Shown here piece after piece: positions 57,218-64,000 of a stretch of DNA of 64,000 nucleotides. Both the position numbers and the translations under genes were made by a program. Under the pieces are notes generated by a model, which searched no databases, had not been told where the DNA came from, and saw nothing but the letters and a program-made list of their open reading frames with translations. Within the stretch, counting starts at the first letter, position 1. Each line of letters starts with the position of its first letter. Origin of the DNA: Adiantum capillus-veneris (taxonomy: Eukaryota; Streptophyta; Polypodiopsida; Polypodiales; Pteridaceae); assembly GCA_014529385.2 (NCBI GenBank), contig CM043964.1, forward strand, positions 133,084,420-133,148,419, read 5' to 3'.

Positions 57218-60200
57218 TTAGACCTCTTGTACATCTTCCTTGTCTTCTTCTTCACTGGATGATTCCAGAGCTTCATGTTCACTTTGATCTTCACCTGTGT
57301 TTTTCTCTTCTTCTTCATCCATAACTTCTAGATCATTGTCTCCTCTTCTCCTAAACATTTTAATCCTTTTTCCTGCAATGGGAATCTTTACTTCTATACC
57401 ATCTAGTTCAGACAAGCTGTAAGTAGCATTTTCATGCACATGCTTTACAACATACGGTACAAACCATCTTTTTGAGAACTTACGCATGACTGTATGCTGG
57501 TTATCAAGGCTACTATCATACACTAAAACCCAGTCACCTTTGTCAATTGCTTTGCTCCTGAGTCGATGTCGCTTATCAAAATAGTCCTTGTTTTTCAACC
57601 TTGCATTTTTGAGACGTTCTTTTGCAGCTTCAATGTCTCTAGGTCTTCTCTCTAGCTGCCTTATACGCAGTGCAAGGAGATCTTCCCTACTAAGCCCCTC
57701 TTGCCAAGGTAGTACATTCCATGTAGGAATTGTATCTTCAATCGGCATCACTGGCTTTTGACCATGCATTAGATCCGCAGGCATGTAGCCAGTTACTGAG
57801 CTATGTGTTGTACGATCAGCCCATAAAGCGTATGGTAACAATTTTGGCCACTCACCAACTCTTCCTTCGCAAGCCTTGGCCAAAGCTTTGATGATAGGAG
57901 GGTGCCCTCTTTCACTCTTTCCATTGCCTTCAGGGTTGTAAACTGTAGTAAGAGAAAGCTTGATCCCTAATCTAGAAAAGAACTCCCTTGCTTCTTCGGC
58001 ATCCAGTTCACCTCTGTCTGCAGTGATCTTTCCCACACAACCATAACGGCAAATCACCTCATCAAGAAGGAATTTGCACACAGCTTCTGTGGTTTTAGCT
58101 CTTAATGCTCTTCCTTCAACCTGATTAGTTAGGTCCTCTCGTGCAAGAACCAAGTACCTCATCTGCCAGAGTCCTAAAGGCATTGTGACTAGATCCACAA
58201 CCCATTTATAATGCATGGCTAGTGGGTATGTAGGGTGCAATCCATCACGATGTCGGACATTTGAATACATTTGACAAGTTACACATGACTCTACAAATTG
58301 AGATACATCTTTATACATACCCTTCCACCAGTATTTTTCTTTCAACTTGGAGAAGGTTGCCCACACACCCCTGTGTCCAGCCCATAAACTCTCATGAAAC
58401 TCTTGCATGAGCTTTACTTGAGTCTCTTTTTTACATATAACCCTTTGTGGTGTAGCACCCTTTTGTTTAGGATGCTTCCACAAGTAACCATCCCTCAAAA
58501 AGTAACCATATGCTTTCCTGCGTATCCTCTTGAATTCTTGTTCAGACCAATCATCTTGTTTTGTTAGAGTACTCAAGTACCTTCCAATAGAAAGCCAATC
58601 ACCTTCATAAAAATCTTTCAAGAACAATTCAAGTGAATTAGTCATGCAGACATTGTTACCTTTGACATGAGAGATAGAGTAGAATTTTGTGCCTACATCA
58701 TCTCCCTCATCAATCATTTGTGACTCATCTTCATACCTTGCCCTTGATAGCATATCTGCCACTGTATTGTCTTTACCTTCAATGTGCTTAAACTCGGGAT
58801 TTAAGGACTTAATGTAGGCAATCCACCGCAACATAGCAATGTCTGGTGTTGAGCAGCTTGTAATCATCCCAAGAAGTGGTAGACAATCTGTTTCTACAAC
58901 CACACATGCACCAATTAGGTACTCTTTTCCACTTTTCAAGGCTGTAACCATACCCCATAACTCTCTCTTTATCTGTGGATAGTTTCTTTGGCGAGCACTT
59001 AGTACCTTTGCTCCAAATCTTACCACATACCTGTGTCCTTTGTCATCTTGCCCTATTACCCATCCAATCCCTGTAGGGCTGGTATCTACTGTCACAATCA
59101 CTGGCCTTTGACACTCATAGTCTACCTTTCTCAAAGTCGTTGCTGACTGGAGTAACTCCTTTAGCTTTTTCATGGATTTTACATGTGCTTCTGTCCATTT
59201 AAACTTTTGATTCTTTCTAAGCAGCTGATAAAGAGGATCAGCTACATGTGCATAATGTGGAATCCAAATAACATAGAAGACACATGCTCCCAGAAATCTT
59301 CTAACCTCAGTGATGCTAGTGCATGTTTCTTTCATTCTTTGGATGGCATCTACCTTTGATGGACAAGGTTTCCTACCATATGGCCCGCACATGTGCCCCA
59401 CAATGAGCACTTCTTTGACACCAAACATAGACTTTTTCCCTGAAAATGTAAGATTCACTTCTTCCAACCTAGACAAAATTTTATCACAATCATTTACGTG
59501 ATTTACCACAAACCTGCGACATCCCTTGAGATCCAAAGCTTCATCTTTGTCACTTTCTTCACATCCTTTGATAGGCAAATCATCAATGAAAGGCATTGTG
59601 ATTTGAGGAATAAAGTCACGTAAGACCTTATTCATCCCATTCATCATATGTGCAACCGAGTTGGTTGCTCCCTGTGGCAAGGTACACATCCTTACCAAAC
59701 CCAAAGGTGTCCTCATGGTTGTCAAGTCTCTGCTTTCGATTGCAAGCTGAAATTGATCATACCCTGAGTAGAGATCCCCCATTGAGTAGATTGCCCTCCC
59801 TGCAAATGCCTCTGCAAATTCATCCACAATTGGACCTGTTCCTACATTTCTAATTGTCACCTTGTTCACTGGTTGCATATCTTGGATGAAGCGTAGAGAA
59901 CCATTCTTCTTTGGAACTGTGAACCACCTCTTTGAGTATGGAGCACAAGAAGGCTCCAAGATTCCCATTTTGATTTTCTCATTTAGTAGCTCTACTAACT
60001 TTGGCAAATGAGCCTTTGGAACCAGAATAGGCCGCAGATTCCAAGGCACATGAGGTATTGTGAAAATTAGCATAGGAGCTACAATATAAGGATCAACACA
60101 TCCTATCTCATGTGGCTCAAATGCAAAAGCCTTACCATGCTTTGAAAGCATTTCTTTGAAGCACTTTGTCTCCTCCTGTGTTAGAAACTCCTTGCAGCCA

Positions 60201-60974
60201 ATCTGCAACTCTTTAAAAGACTCCTTTGTGAAGGTATGCCCGATCTTTTTAGGATTCCGCAAACTTGGTTGTAAAGAAGCCTGTTCAATCTTTTCCCTGT
60301 TGTTGGGTGGTAAGGGTGAAGCTACTGGTTTCACCTTCTTTGCTACACTCTTGTATTTAGTTTCAACATGGACTTGTGGGCCTACTGTTTGGCTTTCTTT
60401 AAAGGCTTCTATTACTTGATACATTTCCATAGAGCAAACTTCCACAACTTCATTTTCAAGATGCAAACTAGAACTCATTATAGCATCAAGCTCACCCATA
60501 GTATCTACAAAAGAAACTTGTTCACACAAACCCAAAACATTTTCAGTAGGCTCTAGCAACCCACTCTTTTTCATGCCTATTTGTACATTATGCACATATT
60601 GCTTCTCACATCTCTTCAAATCTTCAAGTTTTGTAAAACATACTGATCCATTCTTTGTTACCAAGGAGCTCGTTGAAAATGCTTCACCTATTTTTGGATC
60701 AGGCGAGACCCTTTTTCTTTCTGTACCACTGCAATCCCGCTTTACAATGGTACTTGGCCAAAACCCATCATTTCTTTATGATCATGAAACTCTTTGCTCA
60801 CCTTTGGTAGAGGATGTTCTCTGAGGTTGTCACGATTTCTTTCATGGTTTACACAAACTGTGAGAAATTGGACAACACGTTTACCATCTTTGCTACGTAT
60901 TCTAGCATATGCTGAACCATCGTCCATAACCTTTGTTTCCATTCGAACTCCCACAATGTAGGGTTGTCCAAGGA
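57218..60974 (-). CDS. Element F pol: protease remnant, RT, RNase H, integrase
   Basis: A frame of about 1,148 codons is open from about 60664 (it begins at TTG, so the true start is upstream) to 57218. RT motifs: FTVPKKNGSLRFIQDMQPVN, GDLYSGYDQFQLA and MPFIDDLPI (FIDD active site). RNase H: VTVDTSPTGIGWVIG, KRELWGMVTALK and ETDCLPLLGM. Integrase: FHESLWAGHRG and CVTCQM zinc residues, then VVDLVTMP (Asp), ITADRGELD (Asp) and GNGKSERGH (Glu), so the DDE triad is intact. An acidic tail ends the protein and no chromodomain is seen. Further upstream (60760-60974) a shifted frame holds the end of a protease (LGQPYIVGVRMETKVMDDGS), showing one frameshift near 60760. Confidence 0.93.
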
Positions 60975-61619
60975 TGTAAGGTCTCTGACCCGATCACAAG
61001 AGCACCCTTGTACCACGAAATGAATACAATGGAATAAGTTACTATTTTTAGCAGTTTTTCAGATTCTGTCAGTGCCATGATGTTTAGAATGTTATAAAGC
61101 TTGAAAATGTGAATTAAAATAATTTTTGTGAAAAATTTCCAAAAATAGTAAGTTTTTGGTCACCCGACCCGTCTAGTCTTGACCGTCTCGAAAATCTGCA
61201 CCCGTACCCCGAATTTGAAAAAAATTCATTTTCGGACCCCGAGGGCTGCTAAATATGGCAGGTACTCGGGCCAGTACGCCTTAGTTAGAGCTTCGTATGG
61301 CAATTTACGACATCAAAATCCGATTCGTATGACCCGTTTTAGCCTAGAACCAAATTTCCTAAAAATTGTCCGGGGAGGCACCGGGGCCCCGGGACTGTGT
61401 GGGAACAGGTCCCCGGCCACTCCAGATCAGCTTTAGCAGCTAGGGGGTGCCCTCTTGCTTTGTGGGAGTCTTGGGAAAGCTGCCAAGCCTGCAACTCAGT
61501 CTTAGAACCAGTTAACCAAGCCAACCTGACACTTGGTGGGCAGAGAACTGGACTTGCCATGCTTAACTGGAGAAGCTCCCAGATGCATTTAGCAACCCAG
61601 ATCAATTTTCAGCCTGTAA

Positions 61620-61632
61620 GAGCCTATTAAAA
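61620..61632 (+). promoter_or_regulatory. Candidate TATA box of element H LTR
   Basis: GAGCCTATTAAAAGAC is the best TATA-like word in the LTR at a sensible place, about 900 bp before the candidate gag ATG. Prediction only. Confidence 0.4.
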
Positions 61633-62522
61633 GACCTGCATACACACACACACACACACTTATGATCACACATACACACAGTGCATACACACACAACCAC
61701 TCACATTGGGGAAGTGCTGCCGAATCACACACCTATTGAAGAGGAAGCTAGGAGGGAGGTGCTGCCGAATTTTCATCTCAAGAGGCTCGATTAGATCAGA
61801 AAATCGAGAAGATTACCGGCTCTTAATCACGGTAACGACAGTTTAATTAATGCCATCTGTGAATCTTTTTCTCTACCATCTAAATTCCTTGTCTATTATG
61901 CCTATTCCTAGTCGAAAATCTCTATGACTACTCTCTAAATTCTCCTTATTCGTACTCTATTATGTAATCATCATTCCATAGCTGAATTATCAGCCATTCT
62001 TCACTCTTGATTAATGATTAGAGCATAATTATCAGAATCTCCTCTCTCTAGATAGCATAGTAATTAATCGGTAAGCTAGTATTTGTGCAGATTGAAGAGA
62101 ATCATCATTGTAATCACTCATTAACACTGCAGCTTAATTGAATTCATTTTTCTTATGCATTAAGACGTGATTAAGGAGAAATTAATCCGTCATTAAGTCT
62201 CTAAGAATTGGTTTTTCCTCACACATATGTATAGGGTAAATCTGCATCATCTAATTGCTAGGAAATAGTTTAATCATACTTAATCCAATTCTCTGGTAAT
62301 TCTAATAGTGAAATCTTAATTATTCTTGATCATGCAAGCCGAATAATTATCTTAGAGCCGGTTCCCATAGGATTATGTGCCATCCTTAATGATTGCTTAT
62401 GAAAGAAATCTAGACTCTCATATAGGAGGGATTAATTGATGTCACTAATCTACCCATTGGACTGTTATGATGCTTGTGAACCTTAGCTCTTTCTCCAAGC
62501 TAATCATTTAAAGTAGTGAGAA

Positions 62523-62663
62523 ATGGCCCCGGTTAAGAGGACGCGCTTCGGGGGTGCCCATGATCGCGAAGCAGGAACGAGCAATGTCAACGGAAAGGGG
62601 AAGGCTCCCATGGACGAGCAAATACCGGCCATCTCACGGGCCATCGATGAAGAAGTGGAAGAG
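62523..62663 (+). CDS. Candidate first coding exon of element H gag, inside the LTR
   Basis: ATG 62523 opens a frame of 47 codons (MAPVKRTRFGGAHDREAGTS..., ending EEVEE) followed at 62664 by GTAGAT, a possible splice donor. A start in basic, low-complexity sequence is common for plant gag proteins. Reading straight on gives only 36 further codons to a TGA at 62769-62771. If spliced to 63806 the frame continues in phase 0. Many upstream ATGs exist between the likely transcription start and 62523, which argues for caution or a further leader intron. Confidence 0.45.
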
Positions 62664-63805
62664 GTAGATCATATTTTTATTCAAGTTGTTAAATTAACAT
62701 TGCATACGCTAGTTAGGAATGCTCAAATCCCCAAACATGTTGGAGAAATCCGACGGAAACCTCGGCATTGAAATCATTGTACATTAAGTTCTAAAGTAGG
62801 AAGGTAATGTCTGATGGGTATGCTGTTTGCAAGAGGAAAGAATGTTTGCTAGGGAAAATTTAGCTCGACATGTTCATTTTATTTCCAATGTTGAATCATT
62901 CCTGACCCCCCTACTGATCACAGGGGGCAGAGTTCCTCGTTAGGACTCTTGAATCCACGACATGCTTTCTATGCGGTGGATACCCACGACTTGCTTTCTA
63001 TGCGGTGGGAACCCACGACTTGCTTTCTATGCGGTGGGAGTGTCCATGACGTGCTTTCTATGCGGTGGACATACCTAGTTGTATGGGCAGCTAGGCGAAC
63101 ATTGGAATTTTTATGAATAAGTTTGAGTAGAATTTTTACTAGAATTCTATCTTGGTGTTGTTTGCAATACTGGTTGAAGGGCTGTTTTAACGAACCATGT
63201 GATTCGGAATTAAACAAGGAATATTTATGTTGAACAACCTTTGTGGTAGTAATTAGGTCACACGAGGAAGTGTGAGTGTGGGGGTGGAAAGTGGGGGCTT
63301 GGCTCAGGTTGCCAATGCCTACGAGATGGGTGGTCCCGATTGGTCGGGAACTCTCTGTCCCCATAGTGCTTATTCGATATTAGTAACGCTCATTGCCCCT
63401 AGAGCGGGGAATTCTCGAGAGTACGTGCCTCTGAAACATGGGGAAAAAGGCACTCGAGGCTTCTCTCCTCTTGGAAGGTGGGTCTTAGGATCGCTAGATA
63501 GTTAAGTACGCTTCCCCTCCGAGGTGGAGCTAGATCTCGTTGCTAGTAGGCTCGAACTCGACTCACTTTGTGATGAGAGATCGTCCGCTAGTTGAACCCT
63601 GAACCATTTTGTTTGCTTCTGCTATAGATCTAGTGGCCACCAGGTTTACCATCAGATCCGTTGTTTGATACGACGGGGTGGGGACCTCACACCTGGTATC
63701 AGAGCATAGGTTAGGCTGGGAAAATAAAGTCCTATTGTTTGAACATTTAAAAGGATCTGAAAGTATATAGGTAGTTGATCCGAATTCCTTGCATTGGTGT
63801 TGCAG
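62664..63805 (+). other. Candidate intron spanning the LTR end and primer-binding site of element H
   Basis: It starts GTAGAT and ends TTGCATTGGTGTTGCAG. About 1.14 kb. It would remove the rest of the LTR, the primer-binding site and about 100 bp of leader from a spliced message while genomic RNA stays unspliced. Confidence 0.4.
63694..63705 (+). other. Primer-binding site of element H (tRNA-iMet)
   Basis: TGGTATCAGAGC begins three bases after the LTR-terminal ACA. Confidence 0.95.
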
Positions 63806-64000
63806 GAAGACCCCGTGCTCGAATATCGGAAGTTCCAAGTTTTTGAGCTTATTTATGAGCAAGCTCGAAGATCCCCTGTCTACCAGTTCAGGCGAGATGT
63901 CATGGAGATACTGTTGAAGGCTTATACGCCACACTCCACTCGCATTTATAAAGGATGGGAACTTGATTGGACATTTCCAGGAGGGGTTTACTACATCAAC
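63806..64000 (+). CDS. Candidate second exon of element H gag (runs off window)
   Basis: 65 codons open to the window end, with words such as VLEYRKFQVFELIYEQA, YQFRRDVMEILLKAYTPH and WTFPGGVYYIN. In the same frame a TGA lies at 63776-63778 and no ATG occurs before codon 31 (63896), so the segment lacks its own start near the primer-binding site. I do not recognise the family with confidence; gag is inferred from position. Confidence 0.5.

Larger units (their letters stand above)
55160..60974 (-). mobile_element. Ty3/gypsy retrotransposon, element F (5' part displaced by element H)
   Basis: The 3' LTR is 55160-57159 (plus-strand ends TGTCGAGAAAT and AGCACGACA, so the LTR starts and ends with the inverted pair TGTCG/CGACA). 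The polypurine tract is TTTAGAGGGGGTGG (57161-57174). An almost complete pol lies upstream on the minus strand. It is inserted in D after CCCGT (55155-55159). The uninterrupted site is preserved in copy 1 at 28988, so F is younger than the duplication. Gag and the 5' LTR should lie to the right of element H, outside the window. Confidence 0.9.
60975..63691 (+). repeat. Element H 5' LTR (2.7 kb)
   Basis: It contains a TATA-like CTATTAAAAG near 61625, which would place transcription start near 61655. A CA microsatellite follows (61641-61660). An ATG-initiated frame begins at 62523. A tandem repeat of about 30 bp, four copies of CCACGACTTGCTTTCTATGC (62954-63069), is present. Confidence 0.82.
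60975..64000 (+). mobile_element. LTR retrotransposon, element H (5' part; continues beyond window)
   Basis: The 5' LTR is 60975-63691, with ends TGTAAGGTC and GACCTCACA forming an imperfect inverted pair. A tRNA-iMet primer-binding site is at 63694-63705 and coding sequence follows. It is inserted in the protease region of F (left flank AAGGA). The 3' half and 3' LTR are outside the window, so the target duplication cannot be checked. Confidence 0.85.

Overview
The window looks like repeat-dense nuclear DNA of a land plant. Evidence: Ty3/gypsy chromovirus-type and Tat-like retrotransposons, primer-binding sites complementary to plant initiator tRNA-Met (TGGTATCAGAGC), a CACTA (En/Spm) DNA transposon with a TNP2-type transposase, and short GT-AG introns. 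I cannot name the species. I found no host gene that I can support, no tRNA or rRNA gene and no CRISPR array. Almost every base can be assigned to nested, decayed mobile elements.

Layout. 1-4026: end of a CACTA element (CACTA-1). 4027-22002: minus-strand gypsy copies of one chromovirus family (copies B and C), with a complete plus-strand copy A (4854-13095) nested in B. 22003-24950: low-complexity sequence with one unexplained open frame. 24951-30735: minus-strand gypsy fragments E and D. 30736-49488: a second CACTA element (CACTA-2). It carries a spliced two-gene set on the minus strand and is split by a complete Tat-like gypsy element G (31065-39747). 49489-55159: a shortened second copy of the B/A/E/D region. 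55160-60974: minus-strand gypsy F with a long open pol. 60975-64000: 5' LTR, primer-binding site and gag start of gypsy H, inserted in F and running off the window.

The main architectural point is a direct duplication with an offset of about 45.4 kb: 1-28988 matches 45419-55159. The second copy lacks about 18.8 kb (most of A, the rest of B, all of C). The CACTA element between the copies has unlike 3-bp flanks (CTA and ACA). That fits unequal recombination between two CACTA copies.

Inferred order of events: D, E and B first; then CACTA and A inside B; then duplication; then deletion in copy 2 and insertion of F; then H inside F. G entered CACTA-2 at an unresolved time.

The most unusual candidate is element H. 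Its gag appears to start inside the 2.7-kb LTR and to be joined to downstream coding sequence by an intron that removes the LTR end and the primer-binding site.

Many frame breaks are C-to-T type stop codons or one-base indels. Part of the indel load may be sequencing or assembly error.
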